Below are positions 33,343 through 42,474 of a stretch of 64,000 nucleotides of DNA, piece by piece. The position numbers and the translations under genes are program-made. How positions within the stretch are numbered: the stretch's first letter is position 1; every line of letters starts with the position of its first letter. The notes under the pieces are model-generated. The model worked only from the letters and a program-made list of their open reading frames with translations. It was not told the origin of the DNA and ran no database searches. This DNA comes from Rodentibacter abscessus (GTDB taxonomy: Bacteria > Pseudomonadota > Gammaproteobacteria > Enterobacterales > Pasteurellaceae): contig NZ_AP038785.1 of assembly GCF_047160095.1 (NCBI RefSeq), positions 1,674,001-1,738,000 of the forward strand, read 5' to 3'.

Positions 33343-36300
33343 TTATCCGAACTCCAATTCAACCGCACTTTCCCCCAGCATATTCACCAATTCAGTGAGA
33401 ATATCATCTGTTGGTGTAATCGACCATTGAACGCCAAGACGCAATAATGCTCTGCCTTTCGGACTTTGATAATACACATTGATGGGTAATGTGCCACCAC
33501 TAGCCGGCGCAAGCATATCCTTTAATTGCTTGATAAATATTGGTGTAATTTGTTCATCGGAAAGGCTAAGTGCAAGCGATTTGGCATAACGTGAGCGAGC
33601 TTCGTCTAAGGTCATCATATCGCGTACCGTCATTTTCAAACCGCCGGAAAAATCATCCTCACTGACTTGCCCTGAAACCACGACAATAGTGTCTTTCTGC
33701 AACTTTTCGCCAAATTGCTCTAAACTTTCGCCAAACAAAGTAATATCCAAACGTCCGGAGCGATCATCCAAAGTGGCAATACCAAGCCGATTTCCTTTTT
33801 TGGTCATCGCAATACGCGAAGACACAATAAGCCCCGCTGCCGTACTAGTTTGCCCGCGGCGATTCGGCACAAGTTCTTTTAATCGGGTTGAACTGTAGTG
33901 AGAAAGCTCTTTTAAATAACGACTTACCGGATGGCTACTCAGATAAAGCCCTAAGGTTTCGCGCTCGCCATCTAAAATTTGTTTTTCCGTATAAGCCGGC
34001 GTGTTCGCATAGGCGTTTTCCACCTCTTCGTGAGATTCGGTCAGCACGCCGAACATATCCGATTGTCCCATGGCTTCATCTTTGGCGTGTTGATCCGATG
34101 CTTTGAGTGCATCTTCCAAATTCTTGGCAAGGGCGGCACGGTGCGGTCCGAGTTTATCAAATGCCCCCGACATAATCAGGCTCTCAAAGGTTCGGCGATT
34201 GATTTTTTTCAGATCTACTCGCGCACATAAATCAAATAAATCTTTAAAAAATCCACCCTCATTACGCGCACTAACCAATGCTTCAATCGGGCCCTCTCCC
34301 ACGCCTTTAATCGCACCGATCCCATAAACGATTTCACCATTTTCGTTTACACTAAAATGATGTTTCCCCACGTTAATATCCGGTGGCGTAACTTTCAATC
34401 CCATACGTAAACATTCGTCATACAAGCCAACGATTTTATCGGTGTTATCCATTTCCGATGTCATTACTGCCGCCATAAATTCCGCCGGGAAGTGGGTTTT
34501 CAACCATAGGGTTTGATAAGATACCAAGGCATAAGCGGCAGAATGGGATTTATTGAAACCGTAACCGGCAAATTTTTCCACCAAGTCGAAAATCTTCATG
34601 GAAAGCTCACCGTCAATACCGTTTTTGATCGCTCCTTTCTCAAATACGGAACGCTGTTTTGCCATTTCTTCCGGTTTTTTCTTACCCATTGCACGGCGTA
34701 ATAAATCAGCGCCACCCAAAGTATAACCGGCAAGTACCTGTGCAATTTGCATTACTTGCTCTTGATACAAAATAATGCCGTAAGTCGGTTCTAAAATCGG
34801 TTTTAGGCTTTCGTGTTGATAATTGGCATCGGGGTAGGAAACCTCTTCACGTCCGTGTTTACGATCAATGAAATTATCCACCATACCGGATTGTAACGGC
34901 CCCGGGCGGAATAACGCGACCAATGCGATAATATCCTCAAAACAGTCCGGTTGAAGGCGTTTAATCAAATCTTTCATACCGCGCGATTCCAACTGGAAGA
35001 CGGCTGTCGTTTCGGCACGTTTTAATAAATCAAAAGACGGCTGATCGTCCAATGGAATAGAAGCAATATCGACCATCGGTTTGCCTTCACGCACCATACG
35101 CGCATTGATCATATCCAACGCCCATTTAATGATAGTAAGCGTGCGTAACCCAAGGAAATCGAATTTTACCAAGCCGGCATACTCCACATCGTTTTTATCG
35201 AAATGGGTGACGGGATGTAAGCCTTCGCTATCACAATAAAGCGGCGCAAAATCCGTAATGAGTGTCGGCGAAATCACTACACCACCGGCGTGTTTACCGG
35301 CATTTCGCGTTACCCCTTCCAGTTTACGCGCCATATCGATAAGTGCTTGCACCTCTTCATCACTGTCATAAGCCGTTTGCAACTGCGGTTCTGCTTCGAA
35401 AGCCTTAGCAAGAGTCATTCCCGGATCAGGAGGAACGAGTTTTGAAATGCGATCAACAAAGCCGTAAGGATGTCCCAGTACACGCCCAACATCCCGAATC
35501 ACCGCTTTCGCCGCCATCGTACCGAAAGTAATAATTTGCGATACCGCCCCACGACCATAGGTGTCCGCCACGTGTTCAATTACGCGATCGCGCCCGTCCA
35601 TACAAAAATCCACGTCAAAATCGGGCATCGAAACCCGTTCAGGATTTAAGAAACGTTCAAAAAGCAAGTCAAATTCTAACGGATCAAGATCGGTAATTTT
35701 CAAAGCATACGCCACGAGTGATCCCGCTCCCGAACCACGCCCCGGTCCCACGGGAATATCGTTATCTTTCGACCACTGAATAAACTCCATCACGATCAAA
35801 AAATATCCGGGGAAGCCCATTTGGTTAATAACATCCAATTCAACTTGTAAACGTTGATCATATTCCCCGCGTCTTTCCGACCGCACTTTTTCATCAGGAA
35901 ATAAAAACACCAAACGTTCTTCTAACCCTTCTTTGGATTTCTTTATCAAGTATTCTTCGGTACTTAATTCTCCCGTTGGAAATTGCGGTAAAAAATATTC
36001 TCCAAGGCGTAATGTTACGCTACAGCGTTGGGCGATCAATAAGGTATTTTCAAGGGCGGAAGGAATATCCGCAAACAGTGCACACATTTCGTCTTCACTG
36101 CGGAAATATTGCTGTGCGGTGTAAAGTTTCGGACGTTTCGGATCATCTAAAGTATAACCGTCGTGAATCGCTACACGGATTTCGTGTGCTTCCGCATCGT
36201 CCGCTTTTAAAAATACAACATCATTAGTTGCCACCAAAGGTAAACCTTTTTCTTCTGCAAGATGGCAGGCTGCTTTGATGTAACGTTCTTCGTCAGGCTT

Positions 36301-36819
36301 GCCGGTGCGTGTTAAGGCAAGATAAAAATGATCGGGAAAAAATTCTTGATAAAATTTGACCGCACTTTCCGTCTCTGCGGCATTTTCTTTCAACAATTTT
36401 TTGCCTACATCGCCTTTTGTTCCACCGGATAAAATAATGACCCCTTCACGATGATCAATCAGCCAATCCTGATCGATATAAGGCAAATCCTCGTACCCCC
36501 GCTGATAAGCTTTCGATAGCAATAAAGTGATGTTCTTATAACCGACATTATTTTTTGCCAACAAGGTCAGTTCAAACAATTCATCACCGCATAACGCACT
36601 GCACACCCGCACATCCGCACCGATAATCGGCTTAATACCGGCGGAAAGGGTTTCACCATAAAAGCGTACCACGCCGCAAAAGTTGGTGAAATCCGTCAAC
36701 GCCATCGCCACCATATTATTTGCCGCACAAGCCTTTACCAATGGTTTCACTTTGGCGATCCCATCGATCATAGAGAAATCACTGTGTGTGCGAAGGTGAA
36801 CAAAACGAGGTGTGGTCAT
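33343..36819 (-). CDS. dnaE: DNA polymerase III alpha subunit DnaE
   Basis: Replicative polymerase catalytic subunit. 1158 residues (E. coli 1160). PHP domain from the start (FVHLRTHSDFSMIDG), palm with GRGSGAGSLVAYAL and the catalytic aspartates in MPDFDVDFCMDGRD near residue 400, fingers, helix-hairpin-helix region near 830 (INRRTFESLIMSGAFDKLG), OB domain near 980-1070, and the tau-binding C-terminus. The N-terminus starts MTTPRFVHLRTHSDFS as in relatives. Flanked by repeat elements upstream. Confidence 0.96.
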   Translation of the reverse strand: MTTPRFVHLRTHSDFSMIDGIAKVKPLVKACAANNMVAMALTDFTNFCGVVRFYGETLSAGIKPIIGADVRVCSALCGDELFELTLLAKNNVGYKNITLLLSKAYQRGYEDLPYIDQDWLIDHREGVIILSGGTKGDVGKKLLKENAAETESAVKFYQEFFPDHFYLALTRTGKPDEERYIKAACHLAEEKGLPLVATNDVVFLKADDAEAHEIRVAIHDGYTLDDPKRPKLYTAQQYFRSEDEMCALFADIPSALENTLLIAQRCSVTLRLGEYFLPQFPTGELSTEEYLIKKSKEGLEERLVFLFPDEKVRSERRGEYDQRLQVELDVINQMGFPGYFLIVMEFIQWSKDNDIPVGPGRGSGAGSLVAYALKITDLDPLEFDLLFERFLNPERVSMPDFDVDFCMDGRDRVIEHVADTYGRGAVSQIITFGTMAAKAVIRDVGRVLGHPYGFVDRISKLVPPDPGMTLAKAFEAEPQLQTAYDSDEEVQALIDMARKLEGVTRNAGKHAGGVVISPTLITDFAPLYCDSEGLHPVTHFDKNDVEYAGLVKFDFLGLRTLTIIKWALDMINARMVREGKPMVDIASIPLDDQPSFDLLKRAETTAVFQLESRGMKDLIKRLQPDCFEDIIALVALFRPGPLQSGMVDNFIDRKHGREEVSYPDANYQHESLKPILEPTYGIILYQEQVMQIAQVLAGYTLGGADLLRRAMGKKKPEEMAKQRSVFEKGAIKNGIDGELSMKIFDLVEKFAGYGFNKSHSAAYALVSYQTLWLKTHFPAEFMAAVMTSEMDNTDKIVGLYDECLRMGLKVTPPDINVGKHHFSVNENGEIVYGIGAIKGVGEGPIEALVSARNEGGFFKDLFDLCARVDLKKINRRTFESLIMSGAFDKLGPHRAALAKNLEDALKASDQHAKDEAMGQSDMFGVLTESHEEVENAYANTPAYTEKQILDGERETLGLYLSSHPVSRYLKELSHYSSTRLKELVPNRRGQTSTAAGLIVSSRIAMTKKGNRLGIATLDDRSGRLDITLFGESLEQFGEKLQKDTIVVVSGQVSEDDFSGGLKMTVRDMMTLDEARSRYAKSLALSLSDEQITPIFIKQLKDMLAPASGGTLPINVYYQSPKGRALLRLGVQWSITPTDDILTELVNMLGESAVELEFG

Positions 36820-36869
36820 TTGAAATCCTTACTGTTTAAAGATTAAAGTGCGATCGATAGTGAATTAAA

Positions 36870-36982
36870 CGCTATTATGTATTCATCGCACAAAGAAAAC
36901 TTTATATCTAATATTCATTGGTGCGTTACGGCTTCGCCTAACAGCACCCTACAGTGACTTGTGCAACTGCTGTATAACGCCG
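36870..36982. repeat. Palindromic repeat family 1, short copy upstream of dnaE
   Basis: Outer ends CGCTATTATGTATTCATCGC and (inverse) GTGCAACTGCTGTATAACGCC. One inner arm GGTGCGTTACGGCTTCGCCTAAC...CACCCTAC. It lacks the left inner arm. Confidence 0.8.
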
Positions 36983-37020
36983 TATTTTAATGGTATTTTT
37001 TTCGCAGCTCAATCAAACAA

Positions 37021-37046
37021 AAATGCGGTGAAAAATCACCGCACTT
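37021..37046. terminator. Hairpin from paired uptake-signal-like sequences
   Basis: TGCGGTGA (37024-37031) and TCACCGCA (37036-37043) around AAAA. One arm has AATGCGGT, one base off the uptake core. Lies between two repeat copies, with no gene directly using it. Confidence 0.6.
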
Positions 37047-37057
37047 ATGGAATTACT

Positions 37058-37115
37058 CGGTATTATGTAGCAGTTACACAAAGGAAATTTTATATCCAAT
37101 ATTTATCAGGAGTAG
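37058..37115. repeat. Palindromic repeat family 1, left part, cut by IS110 element
   Basis: CGGTATTATGTAGCAGTTAC and TTTATATCCAATATTTAT match the outer left half of other copies (compare 43696 and 29493). The match continues through GGAGTAG and stops at 37115, where the IS110-family element starts. The missing half resumes at 38290. Confidence 0.85.
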
Positions 37116-38289
37116 CAACTGTGTCTAACATAAAAAATTAGACCTTGTTTAATCCACCTTAACAGTGGACAAATGATAAGACGCATCCCATTTTTCATGA
37201 CGTTTAACCAACGCATTCATAATGGTCAACAACTTACGCATACAAGCCGTGAGAGCCAACTTTTTGGCTTTACCTCGTGCAACTAATCGGTTGTAAAAAG
37301 CTTTAAATACGGGTTCGTGCCGTACGGCGGATAACGCCGCCATATATAAGGCATTGCGTACTATCGCACGACCTCCTTGGCAAAAAGATTTTCCTTTCCA
37401 TTGTCCGCTTTCTCTGACATGGGGTATCACGCCAACGAGCGAAGCAATGCGTTTTGAGGACAATTTACCAAGCTCGGGCAATTGGGACATCAAGACGGCT
37501 ACACAGTTTTTGCCTACGCCTTTGATGTCAGTGATAAGTTCGGCTTTATCCTTAAAATGTCGAGTATTATCGTCAATATCTTGGTCGAGTTCGGCAATCA
37601 TTTTGTCCAACATTTCAATATGTTGTGAAATATTTTTCTGCTGTGTTTCGTGGCTTTGCTGTAAGCGATTCAATTCCGCAACCCGCATATCGACAAGCTG
37701 ACGGCGGCGTACCACAAGGGCTTCAAGCCGTTCTTCCGCTTCGGTGAGCGGGGTGTAAAGTAATTTCTCCGCTTCGCCTTTGATATCAAGGTTTTGACCG
37801 TAAAAAGCGAGGTTAATCGCATCCTTGGCATCGGTTTTCGCCGTACTTTGCGAACGGGCATATTGTGCGGCTTTTTGCGGATTGGCAACCAATACCCGAT
37901 AACCTGCTCGCGCGAGGGCTTTAGCCACGGGGATTTCTAAACCACCGGTTGCTTCAAGTGTCACCAATGCAATATCAAAACGGCTCAGATAATCCAATAA
38001 ATGGGCAATGCCTTTGTGATTATTGGTTTCCGTTTTGGTTTTCTTGTGATTGGAAAGTCCAATGACAAGGGATTTTTTAGCCACATCAATGCCACAATAA
38101 AGAGGGATAGTGTTCATCATTAACCTGCCTTGTATTCGGGTTTGAAGTTCAACATAGTCAACTGTTCGGTTTTCCTGATGATGGTTATCCACGCCTACGC
38201 TACGAAACGAGTTTTTACTCTAGGGTGCACCAAGCTGTGGATAACATTGTGTTGTTTGTTGCGAGTTTATCAGAGTTTTAATATACAAG
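37116..38289 (-). mobile_element. IS110-family element inserted in a family 1 repeat
   Basis: About 1174 bp. Joining 37115 to 38290 restores GGAGTAG-GGTGCGTTAGCC, the expected inner arm of the repeat. On the minus (transposase) strand the dinucleotide CT borders both ends (complement of AG at 37114-37115 and 38288-38289). There are no terminal inverted repeats and no larger duplication, as expected for the family. It encodes a DEDD transposase and has a 170-nt 5' leader that fits a bridge RNA. Confidence 0.9.
37149..38120 (-). CDS. IS110-family DEDD transposase/recombinase
   Basis: 323 residues from ATG 38120. The N-terminal RuvC-like DEDD domain has YCGIDVAKKS (first D), TLEATGG (E) and QSTAKTDAKDAINLA (D, D). 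The C-terminal Transposase_20 domain has DIKGVGKNCVAVLMSQLPELG, LVGVIPHVRESG and GRAIVRNALYMAAL, including the catalytic serine region. A longer frame to 38192 overlaps the predicted RNA leader and lacks a better ribosome site; GCAGGTT precedes ATGATG. The length fits intact IS110 recombinases, so the element may be active. Confidence 0.93.
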   Translation of the reverse strand: MMNTIPLYCGIDVAKKSLVIGLSNHKKTKTETNNHKGIAHLLDYLSRFDIALVTLEATGGLEIPVAKALARAGYRVLVANPQKAAQYARSQSTAKTDAKDAINLAFYGQNLDIKGEAEKLLYTPLTEAEERLEALVVRRRQLVDMRVAELNRLQQSHETQQKNISQHIEMLDKMIAELDQDIDDNTRHFKDKAELITDIKGVGKNCVAVLMSQLPELGKLSSKRIASLVGVIPHVRESGQWKGKSFCQGGRAIVRNALYMAALSAVRHEPVFKAFYNRLVARGKAKKLALTACMRKLLTIMNALVKRHEKWDASYHLSTVKVD

Positions 38290-38290
38290 G
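38121..38290 (-). ncRNA. Candidate bridge RNA of the IS110-family element
   Basis: Minus-strand leader between the left end and the transposase start. A 9-bp stem GTTATCCAC (38245-38237) / GTGGATAAC (38192-38184) closes a loop with an inner GAGT/ACTC hairpin; this loop holds GCACCCTA (38228-38221), the repeat target sequence, and TCGTAG nearby (38205-38200). A second region holds ACAGTTG (38165-38159) and ATACAAG (38135-38129) around a TTGAA/TTCAA hairpin. These match the right end of the element and the complement of the left end with core. The layout is that of a target loop followed by a donor loop. Expression is unproven. Confidence 0.75.
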
Positions 38291-38406
38291 GTGCGTTAGC
38301 CATAGGTGTAACGCACCTTTCTGTCAATTCATCAATAAATTTCATTATGGTGCGTTACGGCTTTGCCTAACGGCATCCTACTTTGTGCAAGTGTTACATC
38401 ATACTG
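38290..38406. repeat. Palindromic repeat family 1, right part, cut by IS110 element
   Basis: GGTGCGTTAGCCATAGGTG, then TCTGTCAATTCATCAATAAA, GGTGCGTTACGGCTTTGCC and the outer end GTGCAAGTGTTACATCATACT. It matches the intact copy at 29493-29672 closely, including the centre. Together with 37058-37115 it makes a full copy of about 175 bp. Confidence 0.87.
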
Positions 38407-38422
38407 GCATTAATTCGTTATA

Positions 38423-38890
38423 TTATTTTCTTGCGAGAGGTGGAACGAACATTAAACCCAAATCCCAAGGTTGTTCAATCCAAGTGTTTTGCGGAATGTC
38501 GATCACATAATCGTCCACCAATTCCGCACCTGCCGGTTTGGCGAAAACGGTGACGAATTTTGCATTCGGATACATTTCACGAATCGCACGTGCCGTATTG
38601 CCGGTATCCACTAAATCATCAACAACGATAAAACCTTCACCGCCATTTGGCACTTCGGCTGCATGTAAAACCTGAAGTTCGCCTTGACTGGTGTGATCAT
38701 GATAGCTGGCGATACAAACGGTTTCTACATGACGAATGCTCAATTCACGTGCCAATACGGCTGCCGGAAATAAACCGCCGCGGCTTACCGCAATAATGCC
38801 TTTCCATTGAGAGGCGGGAAGTAAACGTTCTGATAATTTACGGGCATGCATTTGAAACATATCCCAAGTCACCACATATTTTTCGCTCAT
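38423..38890 (-). CDS. gpt: Xanthine-guanine phosphoribosyltransferase Gpt
   Basis: Salvages guanine, xanthine and hypoxanthine to nucleotides with PRPP. 155 residues. The PRPP motif is FIVVDDLVDTGNTAR, flexible-loop region IASYHDHTSQGEL, and the base-specificity end WIEQPWDLGLMFVPPL. Divergent from pepD, the same neighbour seen in H. influenzae. No membrane segment, but E. coli Gpt is membrane-associated. Confidence 0.95.
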   Translation of the reverse strand: MSEKYVVTWDMFQMHARKLSERLLPASQWKGIIAVSRGGLFPAAVLARELSIRHVETVCIASYHDHTSQGELQVLHAAEVPNGGEGFIVVDDLVDTGNTARAIREMYPNAKFVTVFAKPAGAELVDDYVIDIPQNTWIEQPWDLGLMFVPPLARK

Positions 38891-38994
38891 AGTTAAACCT
38901 TACAATTTGTCAGTAAATAAAAAATGCATAAGGATAACCTGAAACGGGGTTTTATGCTATTATTTCGTGAAATTTTTCAAAAAAAGGAGAGAAT

Positions 38995-40461
38995 ATGTCT
39001 GAAATTACCACATTACAACCGCAATTATTATGGAAATGGTTTGATCAAATTTGTGCAATCCCCCACCCTTCTCATTATGAAGATACGTTGGCTAACTTCA
39101 TTGTAAATTGGGCAAAAGAAAAACAATTTTTTGTGGAACGTGATGAAGCCGGCAATGTGCTGATTCGTAAACCTGCCACGCCGGGTATGGAAAATCGCAC
39201 ACCGGTTGCACTCCAAGCGCATTTGGATATGGTGCCACAAGCAAACGAAGGCAATCCGCACGATTTCACCAAAGATCCGATTCGCCCTTACATTGACGGC
39301 GATTGGGTGAAAGCGCAAGGCACAACATTAGGGGCGGACAATGGAATCGGTTTGGCTTCAACCCTTGCCGTGTTAGAAAGTAACGATATTGCACACCCAC
39401 CTCTTGAAGTCTTGCTGACGATGACGGAAGAAACCGGTATGGACGGTGCGTTAAATCTCCGCAGTAACTGGTTACAATCCGAAATTCTTATTAATACGGA
39501 TACGGAAGAAATCGGTGAGATTTACATCGGTTGCGCCGGCGGCATTAACGCCAATTTGGAAATGCCGATTCAACGCGAAACCAATACCTTTGAGCATTGC
39601 CTTCAACTTACTTTAAAAGGTTTACGTGGCGGGCATTCCGGTTGTGATATTCATACCGGCAGAGCCAACGCGATTAAAGTACTTGCCCGAGTATTGGCAA
39701 AACTTTCGCAAAATCAACCGCACTTTCAGCTTGCCGAAATCCGCGGCGGTTCAATTCGTAATGCAATTCCTCGAGAAGCGGCAGCCGTACTCGCCTTTAA
39801 TGGTGAAGTAAAATCCCTTGAAAGTGCGGTCAAAAATTTGGAAGTTTTACTCAAAGAAGAACTAGCCATTGCCGAACCAAATTTAACCCTTTCTATTGAA
39901 ACCTCAAAAAAAGCGGAAAAAGTTTTCACAGCCGAAAGCACACAAAGCGTGATTCATCTTCTCAACGCTTTACCAAATGGCGTTATTCGCAATAGTGATG
40001 TGATTAAAAACGTAGTGGAAAGCTCATTGAGCATAGGTGTGTTAACAACCGAAAATGATAAAGTAACAGGCACAATCTTAGTGCGTTCATTAATTGAAAG
40101 CGGCAAAGATTACGTGACGGAACTCCTCAACTCCTCCGCAATCTTAGCCGGTGCAAAAGTCGAATTCTCCGCCCCTTATCCCGGCTGGAAACCGGTAAAT
40201 GATTCCGCCATCGTCAACCTCACCGCCAAACATTATGCGGAGCTTTTGGGCAAACAACCTGAAATCAAAGTGATCCACGCCGGTCTCGAATGCGGTTTAT
40301 TAAAAGAACATTATCCGCATATTGAAATGGTTTCCATCGGACCGACTATCCGCAACGCCCACTCACCGGATGAAAAAGTGCAAATTTCGGCGGTGCAGAC
40401 TTATTGGGAAGTGTTGGTGGGGGTGTTGGAAGTATTACAGTTAAGTAAGATACAAAAATAA
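38995..40461 (+). CDS. pepD: Aminoacyl-histidine dipeptidase (peptidase D)
   Basis: M20-family zinc dipeptidase acting on Xaa-His dipeptides such as carnosine. 488 residues. Metal and catalytic residues lie in LQAHLDMVPQ, GADNGIGLAS, TMTEETGMDGA, NTDTEEIGEI and near the C-terminus HAGLECGLL; the lid domain is about residues 200-390. AAAAAGGAG precedes the ATG. Confidence 0.94.
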   Translation: MSEITTLQPQLLWKWFDQICAIPHPSHYEDTLANFIVNWAKEKQFFVERDEAGNVLIRKPATPGMENRTPVALQAHLDMVPQANEGNPHDFTKDPIRPYIDGDWVKAQGTTLGADNGIGLASTLAVLESNDIAHPPLEVLLTMTEETGMDGALNLRSNWLQSEILINTDTEEIGEIYIGCAGGINANLEMPIQRETNTFEHCLQLTLKGLRGGHSGCDIHTGRANAIKVLARVLAKLSQNQPHFQLAEIRGGSIRNAIPREAAAVLAFNGEVKSLESAVKNLEVLLKEELAIAEPNLTLSIETSKKAEKVFTAESTQSVIHLLNALPNGVIRNSDVIKNVVESSLSIGVLTTENDKVTGTILVRSLIESGKDYVTELLNSSAILAGAKVEFSAPYPGWKPVNDSAIVNLTAKHYAELLGKQPEIKVIHAGLECGLLKEHYPHIEMVSIGPTIRNAHSPDEKVQISAVQTYWEVLVGVLEVLQLSKIQK

Positions 40462-40535
40462 CTGAGTATAATTGCTCTAAATAATATAAAATATCAGAGT
40501 TAAGTTGAGTATAAATGAAAGGAGCTACTAATAAT

Positions 40536-41816
40536 ATGGCTAAAATTGATGGTTTCCGCATAAAAAACTTTAGATCATTAAAAGACATAACCTTAGGTAA
40601 ATTGTGGAATCAAAGAAGTAATATTCCTTTAACTCCACTAACTGCCGTAATAGGAAAAAATGGTGTTGGGAAAAGTACTATTTTTGACGCTTTTGGATTC
40701 CTCTCGGATTGCCTAAAATTTGGAGTTGAAGAAGCGTGTGATAGAAATGGAAGAGGAGGATATCAACGTCTATTATCAAAAGGACAAGAGGGACCAATAG
40801 AATTTGAAATTTATTATAAAGAAGATGGAAATGCCCGTCCGATTACTTATGAAGTAGCTTTTAGTATTGACAGTTCTGGTCGTCCATTCGTGTCAAGAGA
40901 AAGGCTAAGACAAAGAAGAAAAGGACAAAGCAAAGGATGGCCTTTTTCTTTTCTTGTGCTAGAAAATGGTAAAGGGGTTGTTTGGTCTGGAGAACAAGCA
41001 GGAAAACAGATTGATGATTCGGTAAATTTCAATGTTCATGATTTGATTGATTCATTAGATGATAGCAACGAAGAATCTAAAGAAACAGAGGTTGTTGAAT
41101 TAAGCGATAAAAGAAGACTTGGGATAGCAACTTTAGGCTCCTTAAAACAACACCCAAGAATTTCAGCTTTCCGTCAATTCATCGAGGGTTGGTACTTAAG
41201 CTATTTCACCCCAGATGCTGCCCGTAGCCTACCACTAGCTGGTCCACAACAACACTTAAATATTCATGGGGATAATCTTGGTAATGTAGTTCAATATATG
41301 GAACGAGAGTACTCTAAAAAATTTCAACTTATCTTAAATAAAATTACTCAAAAAATTCCTGGCATAGAAAAAATTTCAACTGAGAAAACTAATGATGGCC
41401 GCCTACTACTGAAATTTAATGACAGAGGGTTTGAGGATCCATTTTATGCTCAACAAATGTCTGATGGAACATTAAAAATATTTGCATATATGTTGTTATT
41501 AGAAGATCCTAATCCTCCACCTTTTTTATGTATTGAGGAACCAGAAAATGGTTTATATCACAAATTACTAGAATCTTTAACCAAGGAGTTTAGAGAACAC
41601 GCAAATGGTAAAAAAGGAGGATCACAAGTATTTATAACAACCCATCAACCATATCTTGTAGATACATTACTTCCAGAGGAGCTATGGATTTTAGAAAAAC
41701 AAACCGACGGATTTTCCTATATACGTAGAGCTAGCGATAAAGTTCTAATAAAAGAGTTAGTTGGAGAAGGTTTACCACTAGGTAGCCTTTGGTATAGCGA
41801 ATATTTAGATGAGTAA
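40536..41816 (+). CDS. AAA-family (SMC/OLD-like) ATPase of a two-gene cassette
   Basis: 426-residue ATPase of the AAA_21/AAA_15 group. N-terminal IKNFRSLKDITL and Walker A VIGKNGVGKSTIFDAF (about 45-60). A central charged region (about 150-200), then PLAGPQQHLNIHGDNLGNVVQYM, the signature QMSDGTLKIFAYMLLL, Walker B PFLCIEEPENGLYHKLL and the switch histidine in VFITTHQPYLVDTL. Start at 40536 follows AAGGAG with a long 11-nt spacer; ATG 40515 is possible. Codon use is AT-rich and no uptake signal is present, unlike its neighbours, suggesting acquisition. Coupled to the next gene (8-nt gap). Confidence 0.82.
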   Translation: MAKIDGFRIKNFRSLKDITLGKLWNQRSNIPLTPLTAVIGKNGVGKSTIFDAFGFLSDCLKFGVEEACDRNGRGGYQRLLSKGQEGPIEFEIYYKEDGNARPITYEVAFSIDSSGRPFVSRERLRQRRKGQSKGWPFSFLVLENGKGVVWSGEQAGKQIDDSVNFNVHDLIDSLDDSNEESKETEVVELSDKRRLGIATLGSLKQHPRISAFRQFIEGWYLSYFTPDAARSLPLAGPQQHLNIHGDNLGNVVQYMEREYSKKFQLILNKITQKIPGIEKISTEKTNDGRLLLKFNDRGFEDPFYAQQMSDGTLKIFAYMLLLEDPNPPPFLCIEEPENGLYHKLLESLTKEFREHANGKKGGSQVFITTHQPYLVDTLLPEELWILEKQTDGFSYIRRASDKVLIKELVGEGLPLGSLWYSEYLDE

Positions 41817-41824
41817 AATTTATT

Positions 41825-42463
41825 ATGCACTTTGAAATTCTAGTCGAAGATAGCTCTGGAAAAGAAGCTTTAAATATTTTGCTCCCGAAAATCCTTAATA
41901 ATGAACATACATTTAAAATACACTCATATAAAGGAGTAGGCCACATTCCTAAGAGCTTAAAAATTGCAGACGCTAAAACTACAGCTCTCTTAAATAAATT
42001 ACCTAGATTAGTAAGTGGATACGCAAAGTCATTTAAAAATTATCCAGCTGTTCTTTTCATTATTTGCGATCTTGATAACAAAAATCTAAAAAAATTTAAC
42101 CATGAATTAACTACATTAGTTAATAAATATAAGGGGCAACTAAACACAGAAATTTGTTTTGCAATAGAGGAAGGAGAAGCATGGCTATTGGGAGATATAT
42201 CTGCAATAAAACAAGCGTATCCAAATGCTAATGATTCTATCTTATGTAGCTATAAAAATGATGCAATTTGTGGGACATGGGAAACTTTAGCAAATGCAAT
42301 ATATGACGGTGGTGCAGGTAAATTAAAGACCAAAGGATATCAAGAGATTGGTACTATGAAATCTGAGTGGGCAAAGAAGATCTGCCAATTCATGGATATC
42401 AACAATAATCAATCTCCCAGCTTTAATTATTTCCTAAAAAAATTAACGCAGTATATAAATTAG
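41825..42463 (+). CDS. TOPRIM-like (DUF4276/RloB-type) protein, partner of the ATPase
   Basis: 212 residues. The N-terminal FEILVEDSSGKEALNILLPKIL gives the glutamate of a TOPRIM-like fold, LFIICDLDNKNLK the DXD, and CFAIEEGEAWLLGDISAI a later acidic motif. TOPRIM-like domains often act as metal-dependent nucleases; ATPase plus TOPRIM-like pairs occur in several antiphage systems (OLD, Gabija, PARIS, RloA/RloB). Which family this belongs to is not settled by eye. AT-rich, no uptake signals, 8 nt after the ATPase gene. A hairpin terminator follows. Confidence 0.7.
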   Translation: MHFEILVEDSSGKEALNILLPKILNNEHTFKIHSYKGVGHIPKSLKIADAKTTALLNKLPRLVSGYAKSFKNYPAVLFIICDLDNKNLKKFNHELTTLVNKYKGQLNTEICFAIEEGEAWLLGDISAIKQAYPNANDSILCSYKNDAICGTWETLANAIYDGGAGKLKTKGYQEIGTMKSEWAKKICQFMDINNNQSPSFNYFLKKLTQYIN

Positions 42464-42474
42464 AAAAGTTCATT

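Noticed and set aside
40536..42463. Assignment of the ATPase cassette to PARIS (AriA/AriB)
   Set aside because: The partner is about 212 residues with DUF4276/RloB-like motifs, not clearly the DUF4435 protein of PARIS; left as a related but unassigned pair.
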